Shown: positions 8,823 through 16,226, numbered from the stretch's first letter. The stretch: DNA of 64,000 nucleotides from Sphingopyxis sp. (GCA_002733865.1 NVXM01000034.1:1-64000), one strand, 5' to 3'. Numbers and translations are program-made. The notes: generated from the letters alone by a model not told the origin.

Positions 8823-9028
8823 GTCTCGCGGCAGTTCGCTTTGCGAACGCCTCCGACGGGGCGGGCTTTCGCCCGACGCGCGGTCGCGCTTGCCTAGCTA
8901 GGCTCGGTTGGCCACCAGTTGCGAAAGGGAGCGCCAAACCGACGCGGAGCGGAGGCAAGCGCGACTGCGCGCCCGAGCTTATGCGAGGAAAGCCAAAGGC
9001 GCGGATGCGCCCGCCCGGCGCTTGAGGT
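8823..9028. repeat. ~200-bp interspersed palindromic repeat, copy A
   Basis: It fills the gap between gp8 and gp9. The right end (CGCCCGGCGCTTGAGGT) and the core GAGGCAAGCGCGACTG, GCTTATGCGAGGA match copies at 20921-21111 and 27908-28113. The left end (GCGAACGCCTCCGACGGGGC) differs from the CCTCAAGCGCCGGGCG left ends of the other two, so this copy is truncated or belongs to a variant. It encodes nothing recognisable. Confidence 0.8.
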
Positions 9029-9032
9029 TGAA

Positions 9033-9431
9033 TTAAAGCCTCAAAACCTTGGCCCGATACTCGACCAGCCCGCTCCACGGCCCCGTCGCCCGCCGCAAAA
9101 TCCGCGTGCGCCGAAACGTGAAGGTGACAATTTGCCATCCCGCCGGATCCTCCAGCCCGGCCTCCAGCGCCTCCTCGACCAGCGCCATCGCCCGGTGCAG
9201 CCGCCCCGCTGTCTCGCCATCATCATATATGGTCAGCGCCAGGCTGAGCTCGCGCCCAACCCCGCCCTTGTAGCTCCAGTCGAGCGAAGCCCCTGTGGCC
9301 AGCGCGATATAGGGGAAATCCGCACGCGGCGGCGGACCGTCAAACACGCCGCTGACAAGATCCATCAACGGGCCATGCGCCTGCAGCCGGGCGACCAGCT
9401 GCGCCTGCACCGCCTCCAGCGCGCTGCTCAT
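9033..9431 (-). CDS. DUF3168-family tail terminator protein (gp8-like)
   Basis: A 132-residue DUF3168 protein: EAVQAQLVARLQAHGPLMDLVSGVFDGPPPRADFPYIALATG followed by LALTIYDDGETAGRLHRAMALVEEALE and a beta-strand C-terminus (WSGLVEYRAKVLRL). The family caps the tail tube at its junction with the head. It overlaps the stop of the 73-residue gene by four bases. Confidence 0.88.
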   Translation of the reverse strand: MSSALEAVQAQLVARLQAHGPLMDLVSGVFDGPPPRADFPYIALATGASLDWSYKGGVGRELSLALTIYDDGETAGRLHRAMALVEEALEAGLEDPAGWQIVTFTFRRTRILRRATGPWSGLVEYRAKVLRL

Positions 9432-9649
9432 CGAACACTCCGCAGCAGAAAGCCGATATCGCGCAAACTGCTATGGTCGAGCAGCCGCTGTTTCAGGCGC
9501 GCCGCTTCCAGCTGGAAGTCGCCGCCGGTTTCGGTGACCCGGACATCCTCTGGCAGTTCCTCCGCCAGCACCGATTTTATCCCGGATTTCACGCCTGCCA
9601 GCCGCTGCTGTGCGATCAGTTCTCCGCGCCTCTGCATTTTCTCCATCAT
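9428..9649 (-). CDS. Small protein between gp7 and gp8 of the GTA cluster
   Basis: A 73-residue charged, mostly helical protein (MMEKMQRRGELIAQQRLAGVK at the start, then LEAARLKQRLLDHSSLRDIGFLL). It overlaps both neighbours by four bases (ATGA junctions), so it is clearly part of the operon. I do not recognise a characterised family. The amphipathic pattern resembles small HK97 gp10-like fragments or minor connector proteins. A role at the head-tail junction is inferred from position only. Confidence 0.7.
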   Translation of the reverse strand: MMEKMQRRGELIAQQRLAGVKSGIKSVLAEELPEDVRVTETGGDFQLEAARLKQRLLDHSSLRDIGFLLRSVR

Positions 9650-9972
9650 CTTGTTTCTTCCGCCTGCAATATGGTTTTGGGGATCAGCCGGTGTTCCAGA
9701 ATCACGCTCGATACGGTCATCACTCGACCACTCCAGATCAGCCGGTCGCCCGGTTTAATCGCCTGCGTTTCCCGCAAGACAAACCGCCAGCGCGGCAAGG
9801 CGGACCGGCTTTCGCCGGCCTCCGCGCGCCCGCTGCGCATTGCTTCCGCCGCTGCCCAAAAATCTCCGATGCTGTTCCACAGCGGCTCGGCGGAACCCAG
9901 TGGATCGCGGTCAGCAGATTGTCGCTCGATCGTGATGCGTTCCCGCAAAATCCCGGAAAATTCCTGTCCCAT
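9646..9972 (-). CDS. Head-tail adaptor protein (gp7-like)
   Basis: A 108-residue phage head-tail joining protein (SPP1 gp16-like): GILRERITIERQSADRDPLGS, WAAAEAMRSGRAEAGESRSALPRWRFVLR, then GDRLIWSGRVMTVSSVI. The start at 9972 is chosen because its ATG overlaps the stop of gp6 (TGATG), the same coupling used elsewhere in the cluster. A longer in-frame reading to 10005 would overlap gp6 more deeply. Confidence 0.85.
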   Translation of the reverse strand: MGQEFSGILRERITIERQSADRDPLGSAEPLWNSIGDFWAAAEAMRSGRAEAGESRSALPRWRFVLRETQAIKPGDRLIWSGRVMTVSSVILEHRLIPKTILQAEETR

Positions 9973-10517
9973 CAAGCGATCCTCATCCGGCGATAGGGTC
10001 GCCACAGCGCCGTCACCGCGCTGGGCGGCCCGCCGACATCAACGCCATCGCGGTTGGCATAGAGATAGCCGGCCAGACGCACGATCCCCTGGCGCAGGCC
10101 CGCCGGCAGTTCATCCCAATCCGCCGCCAGACCGCAGCTGTAGACAATCCGCATTCGGGACGCGTCGCTCTCATCCCGCAGCCGCACCCAGCCCAGCCCC
10201 TCGTTGTCGATATCAATCGCATAGTCATCCACCGCCAGCAGCGCCGCGCTGCCGTCCGCTTCCACCGCTTCGACCGAGACAATCGCCTGCACCGGCAGCC
10301 GCTTCAGCTTTTGCCAGGCCTGCCACGCCGGTAAGACGTCGGTCACCGACCGTGCGATCAGCATCAGGCCGGTAAAATCCTCGCACAAGCCAGCGGCGCT
10401 GCGCAGAAACGTATCAATCGCGGCATCGTCGGCATCATGGTCGATCCGGACAAAGGCCTTGACCTCTGCGATCAGCGCAGCCGGCAGGTCCGGCCAGTGG
10501 GCAATAGGGAAGCTCAC
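9972..10517 (-). CDS. Head-tail connector protein (gp6-like)
   Basis: A 181-residue connector of the phage gp6-like family: LIAEVKAFVRIDHDADDAAIDTFLRSAAGLCEDFTG, a RLPVQAIVSVEAVEADGS strand region, and LRQGIVRLAGYLYANRD near the C-terminus. It starts with GTG, preceded by AAAGGAG at a 10-nt distance. It lies 107 bp after the capsid gene, beyond a pair of hairpins (10536-10615) that may lower its expression relative to capsid. Confidence 0.87.
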   Translation of the reverse strand: MSFPIAHWPDLPAALIAEVKAFVRIDHDADDAAIDTFLRSAAGLCEDFTGLMLIARSVTDVLPAWQAWQKLKRLPVQAIVSVEAVEADGSAALLAVDDYAIDIDNEGLGWVRLRDESDASRMRIVYSCGLAADWDELPAGLRQGIVRLAGYLYANRDGVDVGGPPSAVTALWRPYRRMRIA

Positions 10518-10535
10518 GATCGCGGGCTCCTTTCG

Positions 10536-10615
10536 CTAGATTTTTTAAAAGAGGTGCGTCCGTGCCGGATCGAGAGGGGAGCAACCGGCACGGACGCGCT
10601 GCGCCGAAGCGCAGC
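10536..10615 (-). terminator. Tandem hairpins downstream of the capsid gene
   Basis: Read on the minus strand, the capsid stop is followed by a perfect 7-bp GCTGCGC stem closed by a TTCG tetraloop (10598-10615). Next comes a perfect 13-bp stem (arms 10585-10597 and 10556-10568, inner half CCGTGCCGG) and then CTCTTTTAAAAAATC. This resembles an intrinsic terminator with a modest T-tract and probably allows some read-through into gp6. The expected effect is more capsid than connector mRNA, or protection of the capsid mRNA 3' end. Confidence 0.7.
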
Positions 10616-10624
10616 AAGGGGGCT

Positions 10625-11797
10625 TCAGGAAGCGCTGAACTGCATCAGCTTGATCGCTTCCGAATTCATCAGCTGCCCGCCGACCCGTTTCGTCGCGTAA
10701 AAATGGACGAACGGCTTGTTGGTGAACGGGTCGCGCAATATGTGCGTCGCGCGCCGCTCGGCGATCAGATAGCCGGCGCGGAAATTGCCAAAGGCAATCG
10801 CCAGACTGTCGGCGGCAATATCCGGCATGTCCTCGGCCTCGACCACCGGATAGCCGAGCAAGGTTGCCGGCTGCCCGCTGGCCAGTGAAGGCTGCCACAG
10901 AAAGGCCCCGTCCGCCGTCTTGAACTTGCGGATCTGCGCCAGCGTCGCGCTGTTCATCACGAACGCAGCGCCCTGCCGGTAAGCGGGCCGCAGCGTGTGC
11001 ACCAGATCGACAAGCACATCCTCGCTCGCAAAACTGCCTGCCGCACCGGAGGGCACATATTGCAGCGACCCAAAGGCCCGGACATCATCGCTCTCGTCGG
11101 TCACCGCCGCGTTGAGAAAACCCCCCGGCTGGTTGACCCCCGATCCGCTGATGAACGCCGCGCCTTCCGCCCGGGCAAATTCCCGCGCGATCTCGTCCGC
11201 CAGCCAGGATTCAACGTCGAACGCCGCATCATCCAGCATCGCCTGCGACGCCGCCGGATTGGCGTAAAGCTCGCCGCTCGGCGGCGCGATCTCGTTGAAA
11301 TCCGGCGTATCGGTCTCCGGCCGCCCTGCGGTCTCGCTGACCCAGCCCGACGGCGTCCCGCCGGTGGTCACCAGCTTGCGATAGCCAGCCGTGCCGGTCT
11401 GCACCACCGTCGCGATCGAGCGGATCGGGGAAATATCCTTCAGCGTCGCTCCGATCAGCGCATCAATCTCCTGCGGCACGGCAAAGCCGCCCTCGGGCCC
11501 CGACGCACCGGAAAAGCTCTTCAGCTCAACCCCCGCCTGCTCGCCGCGCCGGAGATACTTCGCCACAAAATCCTGCGCAGCCGGTGAAGATGGCATCCCT
11601 TTGGCACCATCAAGCGCCGGCCGCGCCGCAACCTTGCCGATCGCATCGACCTGCCCTTTCAGACCATCAACATCACCGCGCAGCGCCGCAATCGCCTGGC
11701 CATGCTGCTCGGTTTCTTCGGCGATCAGCACCGCATCAAAAGACGCTTCCAGCGGATCGGCCTTGGTTTCAAGAGGGTTTTCGGGAGAGAGTTCCAT
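10625..11797 (-). CDS. Major capsid protein, HK97 fold (gp5-like)
   Basis: A 390-residue HK97-family capsid precursor. An N-terminal helical delta/scaffold region of about 100 residues (LEASFDAVLIAEETEQHGQAIAALRGDVDGLKGQVDAI) precedes the shell domain (GGFAVPQEIDALIGATLKDISPIRSIA, GELYANPAASQAMLDDAAFDVESWLADEIAREFARAEG, then KPFVHFYATKRVGG). The prohead protease encoded upstream should remove the delta region. The ATG at 11797 is chosen because AGGAAAGGA lies just before it; an in-frame TTG at 11824 has no such site. Confidence 0.93.
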   Translation of the reverse strand: MELSPENPLETKADPLEASFDAVLIAEETEQHGQAIAALRGDVDGLKGQVDAIGKVAARPALDGAKGMPSSPAAQDFVAKYLRRGEQAGVELKSFSGASGPEGGFAVPQEIDALIGATLKDISPIRSIATVVQTGTAGYRKLVTTGGTPSGWVSETAGRPETDTPDFNEIAPPSGELYANPAASQAMLDDAAFDVESWLADEIAREFARAEGAAFISGSGVNQPGGFLNAAVTDESDDVRAFGSLQYVPSGAAGSFASEDVLVDLVHTLRPAYRQGAAFVMNSATLAQIRKFKTADGAFLWQPSLASGQPATLLGYPVVEAEDMPDIAADSLAIAFGNFRAGYLIAERRATHILRDPFTNKPFVHFYATKRVGGQLMNSEAIKLMQFSAS

Positions 11798-11850
11798 AAT
11801 ATTCCTTTCCTGGATTATCTTCAATTGAACCTATGAATCGCGCGAGGTTG

Positions 11851-11888
11851 CGAAGCCACGAAGCGGGAGCGTGCACTTCGTGACTTCG
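11851..11888. repeat. Hairpin between prohead protease and capsid genes
   Basis: Thirteen-base arms (CGAAGCCACGAAG and CTTCGTGACTTCG) pair with a single mismatch around a 13-nt loop, in the 108-bp gap between two GTA genes. No T-run follows on the minus strand. It may be a processing site or another small palindromic insertion. Confidence 0.5.
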
Positions 11889-11905
11889 CGACTTCGCGTG
11901 AAAAA

Positions 11906-12511
11906 TTAAATTTGCTGAACCAGATGAACGCGCGCCAATGCCTGCATCGGAGATGTCACCAGCGAAATCTCGGCAACATCCAGATCGAGCAATTCCCGGG
12001 GGTTTTCTCCCGTCGCTCGCTTCACCCGATAACCAAAGCTGAGCCCCTTGACCGACGCGCTGGACAGCATAGCCGCGGCCTCGCGCCCGGCCCTGCTCGC
12101 GGTCGAGACCGTTCCGATCACCCGCAACCCGCGCCGGTCCTCCCGGACATAATCAATGGTACCAATCCGCCGCATCGGATCATGTTGCCACAGCAGCGGC
12201 AGCGTCTTTCCTTGCGGAAACGCCCCAAACGCCCCGCGCCTTATGATATCCCCGCCCTTGTCGACCCGGTCAAAGATCGCCGCATAACCGGCAAAGCGCA
12301 GGTCTCTTAGCCCCTCTCCTTCAGGGGAGGGGTTGGGGTGGGGCCTGTTCGTTAGAGCGTGACTTCGCTTCGCGAGCGATTCCTGCGGAATCGCACCTAC
12401 CCCATCCCCAGTATCGGGTGGAACGGCCCCCGGCATTTTCAAATCAGTCCGGGGGACTGATTGACCCGATACTCTTGAAAGGGAGGGGCTTATTTGATCC
12501 ACCGCCCTCAC
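11906..12511 (-). CDS. HK97-type prohead protease (gp4-like) with repeat-encoded N-terminus
   Basis: A 201-residue reading. From about residue 70 it is a clear prohead protease: LRFAGYAAIFDRVDKGGDIIRRGAF, LPLLWQHDPMRRIGTI (catalytic His), SSASVKGLSFGYRV (catalytic Ser region) and DVAEISLVTSPMQ. Residues 7-67 are encoded by an inserted palindromic repeat (12311-12490), translated in frame to motifs such as PHPNPSPEGEG. The GTG at 12511 overlaps the stop of the upstream gene (GTGA), the coupling style of this operon, and is the preferred start. An ATG at 12436 inside the repeat is the alternative. Activity with the added N-terminus is unproven. Confidence 0.8.
   Translation of the reverse strand: MRAVDQISPSLSRVSGQSVPRTDLKMPGAVPPDTGDGVGAIPQESLAKRSHALTNRPHPNPSPEGEGLRDLRFAGYAAIFDRVDKGGDIIRRGAFGAFPQGKTLPLLWQHDPMRRIGTIDYVREDRRGLRVIGTVSTASRAGREAAAMLSSASVKGLSFGYRVKRATGENPRELLDLDVAEISLVTSPMQALARVHLVQQI
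12311..12490. repeat. ~180-bp composite palindromic repeat inside the prohead protease gene
   Basis: It contains CCCCTCTCCTTCAGGGGAGG followed by GGTTGGGGTGGGG at one end. At the other are GGGTGG...CGGCCCCCG, a CAGTCCGGGGGACTG palindrome and an inverted ATCGGGT/ACCCGAT pair. The end motif CTTCAGGGGAGGGG recurs at 12836-12956. All of it is read in frame by the protease gene. Confidence 0.75.
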
Positions 12512-12816
12512 GTCACCAAATCCCCAAGCCCCAGCCGCATCGCGATCCCGACCAAAAGCAGCGCCAGCACCCCGCGCACCACCCAGCGGATCGCCGCCTT
12601 CCACGCGCTCGCCTTGGCATCGCGCCAGGCGCGCAGCAGCTCGCGCAATTCGTCAATATCGTCCTCCGCTCCCGGATCGGCCAGCCCCAGCCGGTCCAGC
12701 ACCCGCGCCGCGCCGGCATCGGTCGCATCCTCGACAATCGCGCGCAGCGTCACCAGATCCGCGCCATCGCCTTCCGCCTGCGCCATCAGGCGAGCCAGCA
12801 TTTCTTCGTTTTGCAT
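12508..12816 (-). CDS. DUF6127-like small membrane protein in the GTA cluster
   Basis: A 102-residue protein: helical, acidic N-terminus (MLARLMAQAEGDGADLVTLRAIVEDATDAGAARVLDRLGL), then LRELLRAWRDAKASAWKAAIRWVVRG and one C-terminal membrane helix (VLALLLVGIAMRLGL). It resembles proteins annotated as DUF6127 at this position in sphingomonad GTA clusters, where RcGTA has the small gene g3.5. Its function is unknown; the membrane anchor suggests assembly or release at the inner membrane, which is speculation. Confidence 0.75.
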   Translation of the reverse strand: MQNEEMLARLMAQAEGDGADLVTLRAIVEDATDAGAARVLDRLGLADPGAEDDIDELRELLRAWRDAKASAWKAAIRWVVRGVLALLLVGIAMRLGLGDLVT

Positions 12817-12835
12817 GGTTGTTCCTTTTTTTTTA

Positions 12836-12956
12836 ACCCCTCCTCTTCAGAGGAGGGGAAGGGGTGGTGGCGATGCGCCAGCATCGCTCGCGCAAGCGAC
12901 TATTGCGCTTGCCGACAGACCCCACCCCAACCCCTCCCCTGAAGGGGAGGGGCTTC
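12836..12956. repeat. ~120-bp palindromic repeat between portal and DUF6127-like genes
   Basis: It starts with CCCCTCCTCTTCAGAGGAGGGG and ends with ACCCCTCCCCTGAAGGGG, sharing the CCTTCAGGGGAGG end motif with 12311-12490. Between the ends is a GCGATGCGCCAGCATCGC hairpin. It fills the intergenic gap and leaves both genes intact. Confidence 0.75.
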
Positions 12957-12964
12957 AACTTTCC

Positions 12965-14101
12965 TCAAACCCCCAGCATCGCCCGCTTCTCGTCCTTCGT
13001 CAGAAAATCCGCCTCACAAACCTGCTTCCACAGCCGCTCGCGATCCTCGGACAGCGCCGGAATCTGATCCCGGTCCACCGCCAGCGCCGCATCCGGCCAC
13101 CAGGCCCGCAGCGCATCCGACAAGCCATCCAATATCTTCCCCGCCAGAGGCAAGATCGTCAGCCGCCACAATGCCCGGTTGGCCTCGCGATAATTGGCAT
13201 AGCTATTGTCCCCAGGCAGCCCGAGCAGCATCGGCGGCACGCCAAAGGCCAGCGCGATCTCCCTCGCCGCCGCTTCCTTCAGCGCGACAAAATCCATGTC
13301 CGCCGGGCTCATGCTCATCGACTGCCATTTCAGCCCGCCCTCGAGCAGCATCGGCCGCCCGGCATTGCCCGACCCGGCAAAGCTCGCCTCCATCTCGGCC
13401 TTCAGCCGGTCAAACTGCTCCCCGGTCAGCGCCGATCCCTCGGCCCCCGGATCATAGACCAAAGCCCCCGATGGCCGCGCTGCATTGTCGAGGATCGCCT
13501 TGTTCCACTTCGCCGCCGCATTATGCACCGCCACCGCTTTTGCCGCCGCGCCCAGACAACCGAGGCCATAATGATCGTCGGTCGGATGAAAGGCTTTCAG
13601 ATGAATGACCGCCGCCCGGCCCATCGCATCCTGCGCAGCAAAGCGCGTCACATGCTCGCCAGCCCGGTAAATATAAGCGACCGGCCAGCCCTTGCCATCC
13701 GGCTCCACCGTCACCCGGTCTGGCCGCAGCGCATAAAGTTCATCCGGCTGGCCGTCGCCGCCAGCCATCACCTGCACATAGCCATTGCCATGCAGCAGCA
13801 GATGCGCCGCCAGCGTTTCCAGCAGCGACTGGCCGGCGCTGCTCGTCTGCACCAGCGCCGCGACCCGGTCATCGACCGGCAGCAGCGGCGCCCCGCCCAC
13901 ACCCTCGGCCACAATCCGCACCGCCCGCTGGGCAATCGCATTCTCGACATAGGCCTCGCGCACTCGTCCCTCGTAAGAAAAAGGCGCGTCCCCCGAAAGA
14001 GCCGCGCCGCCATAAGTGCCGATATAGGACCGCCCCAAAGGCGGCCGCACCGATCCACCCCCGCCCTTGAAGGCGAGAGTGAGATTGTCCCAGAATGTCA
14101 T
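12965..14101 (-). CDS. Phage portal protein, HK97 family (gp3-like)
   Basis: A 378-residue portal protein through which DNA would enter the capsid. Family features include VREAYVENAIAQRAVRIVAEGVGG, LLETLAAHLLLHGNGYVQV, HPTDDHYGLGCLGAAAKAVAVHNAAAKWNKAIL, and IALAFGVPPMLLGLPGDNSYANYREANRALWRLTI near the C-terminus. Length matches the GTA/HK97 type (about 380-400). It lies 121 bp after terL, with a perfect REP pair (14127-14202) in the gap. Confidence 0.93.
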   Translation of the reverse strand: MTFWDNLTLAFKGGGGSVRPPLGRSYIGTYGGAALSGDAPFSYEGRVREAYVENAIAQRAVRIVAEGVGGAPLLPVDDRVAALVQTSSAGQSLLETLAAHLLLHGNGYVQVMAGGDGQPDELYALRPDRVTVEPDGKGWPVAYIYRAGEHVTRFAAQDAMGRAAVIHLKAFHPTDDHYGLGCLGAAAKAVAVHNAAAKWNKAILDNAARPSGALVYDPGAEGSALTGEQFDRLKAEMEASFAGSGNAGRPMLLEGGLKWQSMSMSPADMDFVALKEAAAREIALAFGVPPMLLGLPGDNSYANYREANRALWRLTILPLAGKILDGLSDALRAWWPDAALAVDRDQIPALSEDRERLWKQVCEADFLTKDEKRAMLGV

Positions 14102-14126
14102 ATATTATCCTCATCCAAAAAAGTCT

Positions 14127-14202
14127 GTGCTCCGCACTTGATGCGGAGCCCTGGAGGCCAGGCACCGACCCCCGAAAGAGCTCCGCATCAAGTGCGGAGC
14201 AC
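14127..14202. repeat. REP pair: two 23-bp inverted arms
   Basis: A 23-bp unit (GTGCTCCGC ... GCGGAGC) at 14127-14149 recurs as its exact reverse complement at 14180-14202. Each unit is itself a GCTCCGC/GCGGAGC hairpin. The same unit builds the array at 23179-23361. It lies in the gap between portal and terL. Confidence 0.85.
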
Positions 14203-14222
14203 CTTCATCCCTAAAGGAACAA

Positions 14223-15614
14223 CTACCGCACCCGCGGCACCCGCTCGTTCCCCAGCATCAACTCCGTCAACGCCCAGACCAAAGCATCTGCCCGGTCCGG
14301 CGACCGCCCCGGCCCTTCATAACCGCCACCAATCAGCAACTCGCAAAGCTCGTCCTCGAGCTGCGGAAAGGCACCAACATGATGCACCCGCTCATTTTCA
14401 TAAAGCGCCGCCACCGGCTCCGCTCTGGCAACCTTCCCCCGCGCCGCGTGGACCAGCTTGACCGGCAACGAAATCTTCGCCGCATGCAGCACCGATTTCA
14501 CCATCGCCCCGCCCTGATTGGCTTCGGCAATCACCCGGTCCGCCCCAAACCGATCCGCTGCGTCGGCAACCCGCCGCGCCCAGGTCTCCGGGCTGGCCTT
14601 TTCCACGCTGCAATCGGCCAGCACATAGGCTTTGCCATTCACGCCCAGTCCGGCGACAATGATCCCGCAGGCATCTCCGGTTTTGGAGGCAGGAGGATCG
14701 ACGCCGATAACAATGCGGACAAGCCCCCAATCCCGTTCGTCTCGAGCGCAGTCGAGAGACCGATCCGGCGTAGCGCTCATGTTCGTGTCTCGACTTCGCT
14801 CGACACGAACGGCACCCACCCGGCACCCTTCAATCATAGCCCTCGTCCACAAGGCCCCTTCCAGCTCCTCGATCAGTTCTCCATCCAGCTCCTGCCGCCC
14901 CAGCCGGGTCCCGCCATAATCCGCTTTCATTGCGGTCAGGAAAGCGGCCGGCAGATGCAGATCATTATCCTGCGTGCGGCCCCTGCTGATCACCACTCCG
15001 TCCGCATTCACCAGCGCCCGCACCAGCGCCACCGGGCGCGGCGTTGTCGTGGCCACCATCCGGGGCCGGAAACCGACCCGCAGCCCCATTTTCAGATTGT
15101 CCCAGGCCGCTTCCGCCTGCCCGGCATTATTCATCCACTTGCCGATCTCGTCGCACCACGCATGGCTATGCTGCGGACCGCGTAATCCTTCCGGTTCCGC
15201 CGCCGAATAGAGATAGGCCTGCGCGCCATTCTGCCAGGTTAGCCGCTTTAGCGACGGTTCCCAGACCGGCCGCTGTTTCGGCGGCGCAATAGACAGCAAA
15301 CCGCTTTCCCCCTCGATCATCACCGTGCGGGTTTCGGCATAATTGGCCCCGACCAGCGCCAGCCGCGCGCTGCCATCGCCTTCGGCAATGCTGCGCACCC
15401 ATTCCGCTCCCGCCCGGGTCTTGCCAAAGCCGCGACCGGCCATGATCAGCCAGACCGACCAGTCGCCATCCGGTGCCCGTTGTTGGGGCCGCGCCCAGAA
15501 CGGCCAGTGATAGATAAAGGCGTCCTGTTCCTGCGGGCTTAGCCCCGCAAGAAAGGCCCGTCGCTGACGTGGCACCGCCCCGGCAAAAAGCGCCGCATCG
15601 CTGCCATCAGTCAT
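14223..15614 (-). CDS. Terminase large subunit (gp2-like) with an in-frame repeat insertion
   Basis: A 463-residue DNA-packaging ATPase/nuclease. Walker A is AGRGFGKT (residues 59-66) and the Walker B region is HAWCDEIGKW (151-160). The motor segment with ATTTPRP (188-194) follows. The nuclease domain starts at IVIGVDPPASKTGDACG (Asp306) and its last acidic residue is in SPDRADALVWAL. Residues 268-294 (VRVERSRDTN ... DRSLDCARDERD) are encoded by a palindromic repeat at 14735-14812 inserted between the two domains; GTA relatives lack this segment. The frame is kept. Its ATG overlaps the end of the TerS-like gene by 8 bp. Confidence 0.93.
   Translation of the reverse strand: MTDGSDAALFAGAVPRQRRAFLAGLSPQEQDAFIYHWPFWARPQQRAPDGDWSVWLIMAGRGFGKTRAGAEWVRSIAEGDGSARLALVGANYAETRTVMIEGESGLLSIAPPKQRPVWEPSLKRLTWQNGAQAYLYSAAEPEGLRGPQHSHAWCDEIGKWMNNAGQAEAAWDNLKMGLRVGFRPRMVATTTPRPVALVRALVNADGVVISRGRTQDNDLHLPAAFLTAMKADYGGTRLGRQELDGELIEELEGALWTRAMIEGCRVGAVRVERSRDTNMSATPDRSLDCARDERDWGLVRIVIGVDPPASKTGDACGIIVAGLGVNGKAYVLADCSVEKASPETWARRVADAADRFGADRVIAEANQGGAMVKSVLHAAKISLPVKLVHAARGKVARAEPVAALYENERVHHVGAFPQLEDELCELLIGGGYEGPGRSPDRADALVWALTELMLGNERVPRVR
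14735..14812. repeat. ~78-bp palindromic repeat inside terL
   Basis: Two hairpins: CTCGA-GCGCAG-TCGAG at 14741-14756, and one at 14781-14810 whose arms GTTCGTGTC and CGACACGAAC pair with a bulged T. It adds 26-27 codons to the terminase between its ATPase and nuclease domains without a stop or frameshift. Confidence 0.8.
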
Positions 15615-16095
15615 CGTCGCTCGACGCCGCTGGCTTGGCTCTCTGGTCGGCCAGGGCTCGCCCGCTCAGCAGCTTCTCGCGCATGTCCGCTAGTTTGCGG
15701 TCCAGGCTGGCGCGCACTTCCTCGGGATTGATCTGCCCTTCTGCCACCCGCGCCAGGGCCACCATTTCCTTGTGCGCCAGCAGCAATTTGACGCCGATAC
15801 CGTCGCGAAACTGCCTGACCATCGCAACCTGCTTGCCTTCGTGAAACACGGGTTTCTCGACGCCGTTACGGGCGCGGTCGAGCAAATCCATTTCCAGCAG
15901 TTCATAGCCAGCGGCCAGCGCCTGCATCCATGCCCGGAAAAACTCCGGATCCCGCTCGCGCCATTTGTAAACGGTCGATACCGCAACCCCGGCAGCCGCC
16001 GCCGAATTGGCGACGTGCGAACTGGTGGCGAGCTTGCTGAGAAACTTCACCTTGCGCCTGTCGTCACACACTCCCCGGGTTTTCGATTTTGCCAT
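15607..16095 (-). CDS. Terminase small subunit-like DNA-binding protein (gp1-like)
   Basis: A 162-residue protein. A helix-turn-helix lies at about residues 27-50 (HVANSAAAAGVAVSTVYKWRERDPEF), followed by a long helical region (FFRAWMQALAAGYELLEMDLLDRARNG) and an acidic C-terminus ending SSDDD. Position as first gene, directly upstream of terL with an 8-bp overlap, is that of TerS, which recognises DNA for packaging. GGAG lies 8 nt before the ATG. GTA TerS proteins are poorly conserved, so the name rests mainly on the helix-turn-helix and context. Confidence 0.78.
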   Translation of the reverse strand: MAKSKTRGVCDDRRKVKFLSKLATSSHVANSAAAAGVAVSTVYKWRERDPEFFRAWMQALAAGYELLEMDLLDRARNGVEKPVFHEGKQVAMVRQFRDGIGVKLLLAHKEMVALARVAEGQINPEEVRASLDRKLADMREKLLSGRALADQRAKPAASSDDD

Positions 16096-16137
16096 AAAAT
16101 ACTCCGCACCGGACCGTCGCGAACCATCCGGACATAA

Positions 16138-16170
16138 AAAAGGGCCTTCCGGTCTGAAGGTCCTGCCTGC
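16138..16170 (-). terminator. Intrinsic terminator upstream of the GTA cluster
   Basis: On the minus strand GGACCTTC-AGACCG-GAAGGCCC forms a stem with one A/C mismatch, followed directly by TTTTTT. It sits 43 bp before the TerS-like ATG and 108 bp after the patatin gene. It could end the patatin transcript or attenuate the promoter at 16227-16255. Confidence 0.7.
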
Positions 16171-16220
16171 TCGGCTGGGTCATTCAGAGCCGCTCGGCCC
16201 GAATCACATTTTCGCGATGT
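16138..16220 (-). ncRNA. Candidate ~83-nt leader or small RNA upstream of the GTA cluster
   Basis: The span from the predicted transcription start of the promoter at 16227-16255 to a T6 tract after an intrinsic-terminator hairpin. It contains GCCGAGCGGCTC and CAGCCGAGCAGGC segments that can pair. It would be either an independent small RNA or an attenuated leader that limits transcription into the GTA genes. No family is recognised. Confidence 0.4.
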
Positions 16221-16226
16221 TCCTGA

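Noticed and set aside
12494..14461. Long plus-strand open frame (655 codons) across the GTA portal and protease
   Set aside because: Low-complexity Arg/Pro-rich translation opposite clear GTA genes; a shadow of GC-rich coding sequence and repeats.
910..16095. Active temperate prophage
   Set aside because: No integrase, repressor, replication or lysis gene, and the gene order is that of RcGTA.
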